Shown in pieces: positions 1 through 7,012 of a stretch of DNA of 11,139 nt. Source of the stretch: Chloroflexota bacterium (lineage in GTDB: Bacteria > Chloroflexota > Anaerolineae > 4572-78 > J111); the NCBI GenBank assembly GCA_003695455.1, contig RFJF01000246.1, forward strand, positions 1 to 11,139, written 5' to 3'. The notes beneath the pieces are model-generated. The model was not told the origin of the DNA. It did not search any database and worked only from the letters and a program-made list of their open reading frames with translations. A program made the position numbers and the translations under genes. Position 1 is the stretch's first letter; the number at the start of each line of letters is the position of its first letter.

Positions 1-1013
1 CCTTTACAGTGACTACTGCGCTGCTCAACGTGCGCAGCGGCCCCGGCACCCAATACGGCGTTGTGGGCCAGGTTCGGCAGGGTGAGCAACTGCCCATTGT
101 GGGGCAGGCCACCGCCAATCAGGGGTTGTGGTGGCAAATTGAATACCCCGGCGCGCCCGATAACCGGGGCTGGATATCGAGCGCCGCCGATTTTGGCACG
201 GCGCAGAACGTTGCCGGCGTGCCGGTGGCTGCCGTTCCCCTGCCCGCCACGGTTGCTCCCACTGCCACAACTGCGCCTACGGTCACGCCTACGCCAACTC
301 CGGCGGCGCAGCCCACCACCGTTCGGCGCGCGCCCGCCGGCCAAACACTGCTGATTGTTGAAAATCGAAGCCAGATTAACCAGCCGGCCCGGCTCACGCT
401 ATCGGGTGGAAAATCGGTGGGCGGCGGAAAAGAGATTGACCCGCCCGCCGGCGGCAAAGTAGAAATGGTGCTGGAGCCGGATTTTTACCGCGCCCTGTGG
501 AGTGCGCCGTGGAACAATTTTACACGCGGCGCAGATTTTGACGCCCCGCCCGGTAAAATTATAGTGATGTGGGTAGTGCCGGAAGACGGCGTTACCAACA
601 CGGAAATGTTCGATGAACTGGTGACCGGCGGCGGCCCCGCGCCCACGGCTGCCCCCACACCTGCACCGCCGGCCACACCCGTGCCCGGCCAGGTAATTGC
701 TCCGCCGGGGATGGCCCTGCTGGTGGCATCAAACAAAAGCAAAGAAAATGAATTTGGCACGCTCACCATTGCCGGCGGCAATTATGGCGGCGGCAAAGAA
801 TTTATTTTGGATGCCAACACCGAAGTGCAAATTGAAATGTTGCCCGGCAAAGATTACCGCACCGTCTGGACATCGCCGGCGCGGGGCGGGGTGAGCGCGG
901 GTCGCGAATTTACGGTCAGCACCGGCGAGGTGATTTTCGGCTGGATTGTGCCGGAAGACCGGGCCGTGTTTATGCAGTTTCCGGGCCAGCCGGAGACACA
1001 AATCAACAATTAA
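1..1013 (+). CDS. Exported SH3b-domain protein with two copies of an unnamed ~83-residue domain (5' partial)
   Basis: The reading frame is open from base 3, so the gene begins upstream of the window. The GTG at base 9 is internal, because it sits inside the first strand of an SH3b domain (TVTTALLNVRSGPG). Numbering from that GTG, residues 1-60 are a bacterial SH3 domain of the kind that binds cell-wall or surface ligands. Residues 71-110 are a Pro/Thr/Ala linker. Residues 111-193 and 234-317 are two diverged copies of one domain, separated by a second Pro/Ala/Thr linker. Each copy shares an LT(L/I)xGG strand, a GGGKE turn, (D/K)(F/D)YRxxW and a closing W(V/I)VPED. I do not recognise this repeated domain. 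The composition suggests an extracellular or envelope protein whose signal or anchor lies upstream. The lipase gene follows after 23 bases and may be co-transcribed. Function is unknown; the SH3b call is firm. Confidence 0.8.
   Translation, partial: FTVTTALLNVRSGPGTQYGVVGQVRQGEQLPIVGQATANQGLWWQIEYPGAPDNRGWISSAADFGTAQNVAGVPVAAVPLPATVAPTATTAPTVTPTPTPAAQPTTVRRAPAGQTLLIVENRSQINQPARLTLSGGKSVGGGKEIDPPAGGKVEMVLEPDFYRALWSAPWNNFTRGADFDAPPGKIIVMWVVPEDGVTNTEMFDELVTGGGPAPTAAPTPAPPATPVPGQVIAPPGMALLVASNKSKENEFGTLTIAGGNYGGGKEFILDANTEVQIEMLPGKDYRTVWTSPARGGVSAGREFTVSTGEVIFGWIVPEDRAVFMQFPGQPETQINN
339..959 (+). repeat. Tandem protein-level domain duplication inside the SH3b protein
   Basis: Copy 1 spans bases 339-587 and copy 2 spans 708-959, separated by a Pro-rich linker. 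They align over their whole length in protein: LTLSGG/LTIAGG, VGGGKE/YGGGKE, FYRALWSAP/DYRTVWTSP, MWVVPED/GWIVPED. The similarity is clear in protein and weak in DNA, so the duplication is old. Confidence 0.75.
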
Positions 1014-1036
1014 AATTCAAAATCAGGGGGTAACAG

Positions 1037-1732
1037 ATGAACAAACAGGAAGCAGTGTTATTTGCCACCGTGGCCCAGGCAGCCTACGTAAACAGTTGCA
1101 GCGACAGCGATTTTTGCATTACCGCCAAATTTGAAAACAAAGGTACAGACACGCAGGGCGTGTTTGGCGAAGCGTTTGGCAAAATGTTTGTCATTGGCTT
1201 CAGGGGGTCAGAAGAAACCGGCGCTGCCGACTGGATCACCGATTTGAAATTTGTGCCGGTGGCCTACCCGTTTGCGCCGGCGGGAGCGGCAAACATCAGC
1301 GTGCACACCGGATTTGTTGAGGCGTACAGTTCGGTGCGGGATGCCGTATTGCAAGCCGCCAAAAACGCCGCGCAAAAGCAAATAGTATGTGTGGGGCACA
1401 GTTTGGGCGGTGCGCTGGCCACGTTGGCCGCGCTCGACATCAAACTGAATGTGCCGGGCAAGCAGGTAAGCTGCTACACCTTTGGCTCGCCGCGGGTGGG
1501 CAACACCGAGTTTGCCACGCTCTACAACAAACACGTGCCGGACACCCATCGCTTTGTGAACGACAAAGATATGGTTCCCACCATTCCTCCGCTGGGGTTC
1601 AAACACGTGGGTCAGCTTCACCAGTTGGGGCAATCGGGCGCGCCGCCTGCCGGATTTTTGGCCCAGTTCACCGAGTGGATTGAAGACCACTTTCCGCACA
1701 ACTATATTTCCGCCATGCGGGAGTTGCTCTGA
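1037..1732 (+). CDS. Class 3 lipase-like alpha/beta hydrolase
   Basis: A 231-residue protein of the fungal-type class 3 lipase family (Lipase_3), which hydrolyses ester bonds of acylglycerols or related lipids. The nucleophile elbow GHSLGGALA gives Ser122. An oxyanion-side FRGSEE segment lies near residues 55-60. NDKDMVPTIPP near 175-185 supplies the catalytic Asp (most likely Asp178), and DHFPHNY near 217-223 supplies the His (His218 by comparison with the family's DHxxxxY ending; His221 is possible). The whole triad is present and the length suits a single-domain bacterial member. The start is supported by an AGGGGG run about six bases before the ATG. No signal peptide or membrane segment is visible, so the enzyme is either cytoplasmic or exported by an unusual route. 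It lies just downstream of the SH3b gene and converges on the oxidoreductase. The natural substrate cannot be told from the sequence. Confidence 0.88.
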   Translation: MNKQEAVLFATVAQAAYVNSCSDSDFCITAKFENKGTDTQGVFGEAFGKMFVIGFRGSEETGAADWITDLKFVPVAYPFAPAGAANISVHTGFVEAYSSVRDAVLQAAKNAAQKQIVCVGHSLGGALATLAALDIKLNVPGKQVSCYTFGSPRVGNTEFATLYNKHVPDTHRFVNDKDMVPTIPPLGFKHVGQLHQLGQSGAPPAGFLAQFTEWIEDHFPHNYISAMRELL

Positions 1733-1778
1733 TTTAACGCGGGCCGGAACGCGGGAATCAAATTTGTGGCTGCCAGGT

Positions 1779-1830
1779 GTGTGTGTTGCGTGTTACGCCG
1801 GTTTTTTGGCACGCAACACGCAACACATAC
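1779..1830. terminator. Inverted repeat between convergent genes, possible bidirectional terminator
   Basis: Bases 1782-1794 (TGTGTTGCGTGTT) are perfectly complementary to 1815-1827. The stem extends outward to 1779/1830 with one G-T pair, giving about 16 pairs around a 20-base loop. It lies between the stop codons of two convergent genes (1732 and 1878), where a shared terminator would be expected. The T6 run sits in the loop rather than after the stem, so it is not a classical intrinsic terminator. It could also be a dispersed palindromic repeat. Confidence 0.5.
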
Positions 1831-1877
1831 TCTCAGGCAGGCGCGCGGGAAGAATGTTGTTCAGGCCGGTTGCCTGT

Positions 1878-2861
1878 TTATACCCACGTTCCTTTTTTGG
1901 CGCTTTCAAACACCGCCTCAATGACTTTCATATTAGCCACGGCATCCTCGATGGGCGTGGGAACGGGCGTGTCGTTCAGCACTGCCGCCGAGAACAAATC
2001 GCCCTGCACGGTGTACTGGTTGGTCGTTTCAATCAAAATTTCCTCAACGGAATCGCCGCGCTGGTGCCACATTTTGCAGGGCGTGGTTTTGGGCGCGTTA
2101 AATGGAATTTCAATTTCAACCCGGCCCTCGGTGCCTACAATGTTGACCCGCTGGTAGGGCGCAATCTGGGTAGAGCAGGTAAAGGTTGATGTGCCGCGCC
2201 CAAAATCCAGAATCGCCGAAGCCAGCCGGTCAGTGTTGAAGGCGGGGTCAAGTTCAACAATGCCAAACACGCGGTTTGGTTCGGCGTCAAAGATGAAGCG
2301 GGCCACAGAAATGGCGTAGCAGCCAATATCCATCAATCCGCCGCCGCCAATATCGGCCATATTGCGAATGTTGTTGGGGTCAGCGTTAAAGTAGGAAAAG
2401 AAAGTGTGTATGGTGCGCAGCTCGCCAACGCCGCCCTCGCCAACAATCCGTTTGGCAGTTTGCCACTGCGGATGGTGGCGGTACATAAACGCCTCCATCA
2501 GTTTAAGGTTTGGGTGTTGTTTGCCGGCGTCTACCAGCGTTTGCCCCTCTGCCGAGGTGAGGGCGATGGGTTTTTCGCACAGCACGTGCTTGCCGGCCTC
2601 CAGCGCCTTGATGGACCACGGCACGTGCAGGTGATTGGGCAGCGGATTGTACACCGCCTCAATTTCAGGGTCGGCCAGCATTTCTTCGTAAGAGCCGTAA
2701 GCTTTGGGAATGCCCAGCCGGGCGGCTTCGGCGCGGGCGTTTTCCAGATTGCGTGAGGCAATGCCGGTAATTTGGCACAGTTCTCCCTGCTGCATAGCCG
2801 GAATTACCTGTTCGGTGCCAATTTTGGCGGTACTCAAAATTCCCCATCGTACTTTTCTCAT
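1878..2861 (-). CDS. Gfo/Idh/MocA-family NAD(P)-dependent oxidoreductase
   Basis: A 327-residue protein of the usual family length. The N-terminal Rossmann fold opens with WGILSTAKIG (residues 6-15), the GxxxxxxIG type of dinucleotide loop. The family signature CEKPIAL places the conserved Glu96-Lys97-Pro98 at the active site. The C-terminal alpha/beta domain carries AFMYRHHP near 124-131 and GGGGLMDIGCYAI near 172-184, in which Asp178 and Tyr182 are the expected catalytic-region residues. This combination resembles the glucose-fructose oxidoreductase and dihydrodiol dehydrogenase branch, so a sugar, inositol or related polyol is a likely substrate, but the exact one cannot be read. The start is supported by AAAGGA about ten bases upstream on the minus strand. 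The gene stands alone, divergent from mdh and convergent with the lipase, so it appears to be its own transcription unit. Confidence 0.92.
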   Translation of the reverse strand: MRKVRWGILSTAKIGTEQVIPAMQQGELCQITGIASRNLENARAEAARLGIPKAYGSYEEMLADPEIEAVYNPLPNHLHVPWSIKALEAGKHVLCEKPIALTSAEGQTLVDAGKQHPNLKLMEAFMYRHHPQWQTAKRIVGEGGVGELRTIHTFFSYFNADPNNIRNMADIGGGGLMDIGCYAISVARFIFDAEPNRVFGIVELDPAFNTDRLASAILDFGRGTSTFTCSTQIAPYQRVNIVGTEGRVEIEIPFNAPKTTPCKMWHQRGDSVEEILIETTNQYTVQGDLFSAAVLNDTPVPTPIEDAVANMKVIEAVFESAKKGTWV

Positions 2862-2949
2862 CGTGTTTTCATCCTTTCGTTGGAAAATATTAGCGGTTTG
2901 GGTTAGCTGGAAATATCGGCCGTGGCGTGCCTGTGGTTGGCACAGCCAA

Positions 2950-2978
2950 ATTATGCCCCAATTTTACGGGGGCGGCAA
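2950..2978 (-). promoter_or_regulatory. Putative promoter of the oxidoreductase gene
   Basis: On the minus strand, TTGCCG (2978-2973) and CATAAT (2955-2950) are separated by exactly 17 bases. They match the sigma-70 -35 and -10 consensus at four and five of six positions. Transcription would begin roughly 80 bases before the oxidoreductase ATG. This is a pattern match only. Confidence 0.35.
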
Positions 2979-3022
2979 CTGGCGGTATGTGGTTCTAAAT
3001 ACCCACAACCTATTTTCAAAAA

Positions 3023-3039
3023 TTACCGCTTCGGGGTAA
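3023..3039 (+). promoter_or_regulatory. Small UUCG-capped hairpin upstream of mdh
   Basis: TTACC (3023-3027) pairs with GGTAA (3035-3039), and inside them C3029-G3034 closes a UUCG tetraloop, with G3028 bulged. It lies about 50 bases before the mdh start, in the 230-base divergent intergenic region. If transcribed it would be a stable structure in the leader of the mdh-hem operon. The stem is short and chance occurrence is possible. I could not find a convincing plus-strand promoter in this region. Confidence 0.3.
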
Positions 3040-3091
3040 CATAAGGCCGTTAATTTTTGCCACATTTTACCCAATCAAAGGAGATGGACCA

Positions 3092-4072
3092 ATGAGTAAA
3101 TCTGTAAAAGTAGCGGTTACCGGCGCAGCCGGTCAAATTGGATACGCCATGCTGTTTCGGCTGGCATCTGGCGAGGTTTTTGGCCCCGACACCCGTATTT
3201 CTCTGAGTTTGCTTGAAATTACCCCGGTTCTGCCCGCCCTGGAAGGCGTAGTCATGGAACTGGACGATTGCGCCTTCTCTCTGCTGGACGATGTGGTTAT
3301 TACCGACAACGCCGAGACCGCCTTTGACGGCGTGAACTGGGCGCTGCTGGTCGGCTCAAAACCGCGCGGCAAAGGGATGGAACGCGGCGACCTGATCCGG
3401 GAAAACGGCCCCATTTTTGTGGGCCAGGGCAACGCGTTGAACAAAGCCGCCAGCAATGCCCGCGTGCTGGTGGTGGGCAACCCGGCCAACACCAACTGCC
3501 TGATTGCCGCCAACAATTCAGACCTGCCCGCGTCTCGCTTTGCGGCCATGACCCAGCTTGACCACAACCGCGCTACGGCGCAGTTGGCCCGCAAAGCCGG
3601 CGTAAAAATGGACGATGTGACCAACGTAACCATTTGGGGCAACCACAGCGCCACCCAGTACCCCGATGCCGAAAACGCCAAAATCGGCGGCAAACCGGCC
3701 TACGAGGTCATTAGCGACCATGACTGGCTGAAGGGTGAATTCATTACCAAAGTGCAAAAACGGGGCGCCGAAGTGATTGCGGCCCGTGGCCACTCTTCGG
3801 CGGCGTCTGCGGCAAACGCCGCGCTGCACCACGTGAAAAATATGAGCAAACCCACCCCTGCCGGCGACTGGTTCTCCTGCGCCGTGGTGTCTGACGGTAG
3901 CTACGGCATTGATGAGGGGCTGGTTTGCTCGGTGCCCATCCGCGCCGACGGCAACGGCGGTTTCAGCATTGTGCAAAACGTACCAATGAGCGACTGGGCC
4001 AAAGAAAAATTCAATATTTCACTGGAAGAACTCCGTACAGAAAAATCGGTTATTGCCGACCTGTTAAAATAA
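3092..4072 (+). CDS. mdh: Malate dehydrogenase (NAD-dependent, type 2 / cytosolic-like)
   Basis: A 326-residue enzyme interconverting malate and oxaloacetate (EC 1.1.1.37) in the cytoplasm. The N-terminal GAAGQIG loop (residues 11-17) binds NAD, and Glu42 at the end of the second strand fits NAD preference. Substrate arginines are visible in [13 protein letters not shown] (Arg92, Arg98) and in LDHNR (Arg160). The catalytic pair is Asp157 in LDHNR and His185 in [12 protein letters not shown]. The family is the GxxGxxG MDH related to cytosolic eukaryotic and Thermus enzymes, not the lactate-dehydrogenase-like MDH found in Chloroflexus. A strong AAAGGAGA Shine-Dalgarno sequence ends eight bases before the ATG. 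It is the first gene of the run, and hemC follows after only 18 bases, which implies co-transcription with the haem genes. Confidence 0.95.
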   Translation: MSKSVKVAVTGAAGQIGYAMLFRLASGEVFGPDTRISLSLLEITPVLPALEGVVMELDDCAFSLLDDVVITDNAETAFDGVNWALLVGSKPRGKGMERGDLIRENGPIFVGQGNALNKAASNARVLVVGNPANTNCLIAANNSDLPASRFAAMTQLDHNRATAQLARKAGVKMDDVTNVTIWGNHSATQYPDAENAKIGGKPAYEVISDHDWLKGEFITKVQKRGAEVIAARGHSSAASAANAALHHVKNMSKPTPAGDWFSCAVVSDGSYGIDEGLVCSVPIRADGNGGFSIVQNVPMSDWAKEKFNISLEELRTEKSVIADLLK

Positions 4073-4090
4073 AAGCTGATAAGGAAATTT

Positions 4091-5017
4091 ATGAACACGC
4101 TGACCATTGGCTCCCGAAAATCTCAACTCGCGCAAACTCAATCCAACATGGTGCGCCGCCAGCTTCTCGATGCCTGGCCTGACCTGACCGTTAACATCCA
4201 GTTGATGGATACCCGGGGCGACCTGAATCGAAAAGACCCGCTGCCGGAAATTGGCGGCAAAGGGCTGTTTACACAGGAACTGGAAGATGCCCTGCGCCAA
4301 CATAGAATTGACCTGGCGGTTCACAGCCTGAAAGATTTGCCGGTGGAGGACAGCCCCGGCCTGACCGTGGTGGCTATTCCGTTGCGCGCACCCACGCACG
4401 ATATGCTGGTTTGCCGCAAGGCCAGCCGGGTTGAAGATTTACCGCAGGGAGCCGTGGTTGGCACCAGCAGTTTGCGCCGGGCGGCGCAATTACTGGCCGT
4501 CCGGCCCGATTTGAAAATCAAAGATATCCGCGGCAATGTGGATACCCGGCTGCGCAAGCTCGACGACCCCGCGCAGGGGTACGACGCCATTTTGCTGGCC
4601 CAGGCCGGCCTGAATCGACTGGGCCACACAGATTTGGAACATGCCCATCCCATTCCGTATGAGTTGATGCTGCCCGCGCCCGGTCAGGGCGCGCTGGGTG
4701 TGCAGGGCCGAGCCGGTGACCCGGAAACGGACCGCTGGTTGGCTCCGCTGGATGACCGCGCCACCCGCGCTGCCGCCACTGCCGAACGGGCGTTTCTGGC
4801 CGGGTTGGGCGGCGGTTGTTCCATCCCTGTGGGGGCGCTGGCCCAGGTTGACGGCGAACAGCTTGCGCTGCAGGCCAACGTAGCCAGCCCGGATGGCTCG
4901 CGCATCATCCGGGTCAGCGGCACAGCGGCGGTTGAATCTGCGCTGGCGCTGGGACAGGATTTGGCCGCGCAGGCCATTGCCCAGGGGGCGCAGCAACTTC
5001 TAACCCCCGACTCCTGA
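4091..5017 (+). CDS. hemC: Hydroxymethylbilane synthase (porphobilinogen deaminase)
   Basis: A 308-residue cytoplasmic enzyme joining four porphobilinogens head to tail into hydroxymethylbilane (EC 2.5.1.61). The substrate-binding N-terminus has IGSRKSQLAQ (6-15) and GGKGLFTQELE (55-65). The catalytic Asp is Asp82 in HSLKDLP. Cofactor-binding arginines appear in GTSSLRR (Arg129, Arg130) and in DIRGNVDTR (Arg147, Arg153). Cys243 in GGGCSIPVGA is the covalent attachment site of the dipyrromethane cofactor. The length is normal and no key residue is missing. AAGGA lies about five bases before the ATG. It sits 18 bases after mdh and 10 bases before the cobA-hemD fusion whose synthase half uses its unstable product, so the order suits direct handover. 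Confidence 0.97.
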   Translation: MNTLTIGSRKSQLAQTQSNMVRRQLLDAWPDLTVNIQLMDTRGDLNRKDPLPEIGGKGLFTQELEDALRQHRIDLAVHSLKDLPVEDSPGLTVVAIPLRAPTHDMLVCRKASRVEDLPQGAVVGTSSLRRAAQLLAVRPDLKIKDIRGNVDTRLRKLDDPAQGYDAILLAQAGLNRLGHTDLEHAHPIPYELMLPAPGQGALGVQGRAGDPETDRWLAPLDDRATRAAATAERAFLAGLGGGCSIPVGALAQVDGEQLALQANVASPDGSRIIRVSGTAAVESALALGQDLAAQAIAQGAQQLLTPDS

Positions 5018-5027
5018 GAAATCACCC

Positions 5028-6581
5028 ATGACCAACCAGGGAACCATTTACTGGATTGGCGCCGGCCCCGGCGATGTTGGCCTGATTACCGTGAAGGGGT
5101 TGGCGCTGTTGCAACAAGCCGATGCCATTGTGGGCGACGCGCTGGGCCACGCCCGGTTGCTTCAGCAGGCCCGCACCGATGCCGAAATTCACGATGTGGG
5201 CTGCCGGGCGGCAAGCAACAAAATGCCGCAAGCCGAGGTGCAACGCCTGCTGGTTGAACTGGGTCAAAAACACAAAACCGTGGTTCGCCTCTACCCCGGC
5301 GACCCGTTTGTGTACGGCAAAGCTGCGCCGGAAATGGTGGCTGCCCGCGCTGCCGGACTCCGCGTAGAGGTGGTGCCGGGTGTGAGTGCTGCGATTGCGG
5401 CGCCGGCCTACGCCGGAGTTCCCCTGACCGATTGGGATTGCGCGGCAAGTTTTGCCGTGGTGTCTGGCGTCCATTCAAAAGACCCGGCCGTGCGCCCCAA
5501 CTGGACGGCGCTGGCCCAAATGGAAACGCTGGTCATTTTGATGCCGTTGCGCAATCTGGCCGCAATTGTTGAGAAACTTGGCGGGGCCGGAATGGCGGCA
5601 AACACGCCGGCGCTGGTGGTGCAGAACGGAACCCGCCCCCAGCAAAAGCAGCTCCGGGCCACGCTGGGCACGCTGGTTCAATCTGTGCAAAAAGCAGATA
5701 TTCAGCCGCCGGCGATTGTGGTGCTGGGCCGGGTGGTTGGCCTGTCTGACCAGTTGGACTGGTTTCGGCCCGAAAATTTCCCGCTGCTGGGGCAGCGGGT
5801 GCTGGTAACGCGCCCCATTCATCAGGCCGGCGATTTTATGGCAGAACTGCGGAATCTGGGCGCAGAACCTGTGCCGTTTCCAACCATCGAAATTCAACCG
5901 GCGGAAGAAACCGCCCGGCTGGATGAAGCCATCCGGCAGATTTGCCGCTACACCGCACAACACGCGCGCGGAGCAAACGTGCCACCGGGTGAGCCGCCCT
6001 TCCACTGGCTGGTGCTGACCAGCACCAACGGTGTGACCGCGTTTTTTGAGCGGCTGGCGGCGCTCCAACTCGACAGCCGTTGTCTGGCTTCGGTGCAAAT
6101 TGCCGCCATTGGCCCGGCTACCGCGGCAGCCATGCACCGCTTCAGCATCACCCCGGATTTGATTCCGCAGGAGTACACCGCCGAGGGCGTGCTGGCGGCC
6201 TTTGATGCGCTGGGGCCGGTGACCGGGCAGCGGTTTTTGCTGGCCCGCGCCGATATTGCCCGCAAAACGCTGGCTATCGGCCTGCGTGAACGCGGCGCGC
6301 AGGTTGATGAAATTCCGGCCTACCGCACTGTGCCGGTTTCCGGCGGCTCGCCGCCGCCGCCCGCCGAAATTGTCACCTTTACCAGTTCATCAACGGTGCA
6401 GGGCTTTGTGAACTGTTTGGGCGGGCGCTCGCCCGCCGAGGCGCTGGCCGGCAGCCGGGTGGTGTGCATTGGCCCCATAACCGCGGCCACAGCGCAGGAG
6501 TTGGGCGTTCCGGTGAGCGCGGTGGCAAAAAAATATACTATTGATGGAATTTTGAACGTTCTCAAAGGGGAGGAACAATGA
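5028..6581 (+). CDS. cobA-hemD: Fused uroporphyrinogen-III C-methyltransferase / uroporphyrinogen-III synthase
   Basis: A 517-residue bifunctional protein. Residues 5-245 are a tetrapyrrole methylase of the SUMT type (EC 2.1.1.107): GAGPGD at 11-16, GDPFVYG at 91-97, VVPGVSAAIAAPAYAGVPLT at about 115-134, and NGTRPQQKQL at 200-209. Residues 255-515 are HemD (EC 4.2.1.75), which closes hydroxymethylbilane to uroporphyrinogen III: RVLVTRP at 257-263, TSTNGVTAFF at 331-340, EYTAEG at 382-387, FTSSSTVQGF at 451-460, IGPITAATAQELG at 481-493. This fusion is known in several bacterial phyla and sends uroporphyrinogen III toward precorrin-2, sirohaem and cobalamin. The methylase half departs from family consensus: RLKGGDPFVFGRGGEE-like residues read RLYPGDPFVYGKAAPE. 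There is no strong Shine-Dalgarno, so translation may be coupled to hemC, 10 bases upstream. The stop overlaps the next start. Confidence 0.93.
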   Translation: MTNQGTIYWIGAGPGDVGLITVKGLALLQQADAIVGDALGHARLLQQARTDAEIHDVGCRAASNKMPQAEVQRLLVELGQKHKTVVRLYPGDPFVYGKAAPEMVAARAAGLRVEVVPGVSAAIAAPAYAGVPLTDWDCAASFAVVSGVHSKDPAVRPNWTALAQMETLVILMPLRNLAAIVEKLGGAGMAANTPALVVQNGTRPQQKQLRATLGTLVQSVQKADIQPPAIVVLGRVVGLSDQLDWFRPENFPLLGQRVLVTRPIHQAGDFMAELRNLGAEPVPFPTIEIQPAEETARLDEAIRQICRYTAQHARGANVPPGEPPFHWLVLTSTNGVTAFFERLAALQLDSRCLASVQIAAIGPATAAAMHRFSITPDLIPQEYTAEGVLAAFDALGPVTGQRFLLARADIARKTLAIGLRERGAQVDEIPAYRTVPVSGGSPPPPAEIVTFTSSSTVQGFVNCLGGRSPAEALAGSRVVCIGPITAATAQELGVPVSAVAKKYTIDGILNVLKGEEQ

Positions 6582-7012
6582 CCACAGTCAAACAAATTAT
6601 TCAGACCAAAGGGCCAGACGTGTGGACGGTTTCGCCGGATGCCTGTGTGCGCGATGTACTGCAAATGCTCATTGAGCGCAAAATTGGCGCGCTGCCGGTG
6701 GTGGATGGCGGCAAGCTGGTGGGCATTATTTCTGAGCGGGATTACATCCGCAAAGTGGCGCTCAGCGATAAACTTTCGCTGAACACTGAAGTGGGCAAAA
6801 TTATGACCACCCAGGTGTGCTACGTTGAGCCAACACAAACCGTTGAAGATTGCATGGCGCTGATGACCGACAAACGGGTACGCCACCTGCCGGTGCTTGA
6901 TGGCGAGAAACTGGTGGGCATTGTATCCATTGGCGACCTGGTGAAGAATATTATTTCTCACCAGGAATTTATGATTAAACAGTTGGAACATTACATTTCT
7001 GGAGTTGTCTAA
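6578..7012 (+). CDS. Two-CBS-domain protein embedded in the haem operon
   Basis: A 144-residue cytoplasmic protein made almost only of a CBS (Bateman) pair, with domains at about residues 8-62 and 74-128. Each has the typical core and ligand motif: [19 protein letters not shown] (Ser52 to Asp55) and [19 protein letters not shown] (Ser117 to Asp120). The S-x-x-D pattern in each domain commonly contacts the ribose of AMP, ADP, ATP or S-adenosylmethionine. No enzymatic or DNA-binding domain is attached; the last residues (KQLEHYISG) form the short C-terminal helix seen in stand-alone members. A strong AAAGGGGAGGA site precedes the ATG, which overlaps the cobA-hemD stop as ATGA, while its own stop overlaps hemB as TAATG. 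This tight coupling suggests a role in the pathway, perhaps as an energy-state or SAM sensor. That role is inference. Confidence 0.9.
   Translation: MTTVKQIIQTKGPDVWTVSPDACVRDVLQMLIERKIGALPVVDGGKLVGIISERDYIRKVALSDKLSLNTEVGKIMTTQVCYVEPTQTVEDCMALMTDKRVRHLPVLDGEKLVGIVSIGDLVKNIISHQEFMIKQLEHYISGVV

Noticed and set aside
9..11. GTG as the true start of the first gene
   Set aside because: The frame is open to the window edge and the preceding residues continue the first SH3b strand, so this is an internal Val codon.
5280..5333. Frameshift as the explanation for the odd methylase motif
   Set aside because: Flanking residues match the family on both sides in the same frame, and GDPF is kept in the middle, so these are substitutions rather than a local frameshift.
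5475..6137. Antisense frame of 220 codons opposite cobA-hemD
   Set aside because: It lies within the fused gene, is rich in His, Arg and Gln as is typical of shadow frames, and has no domain motif.
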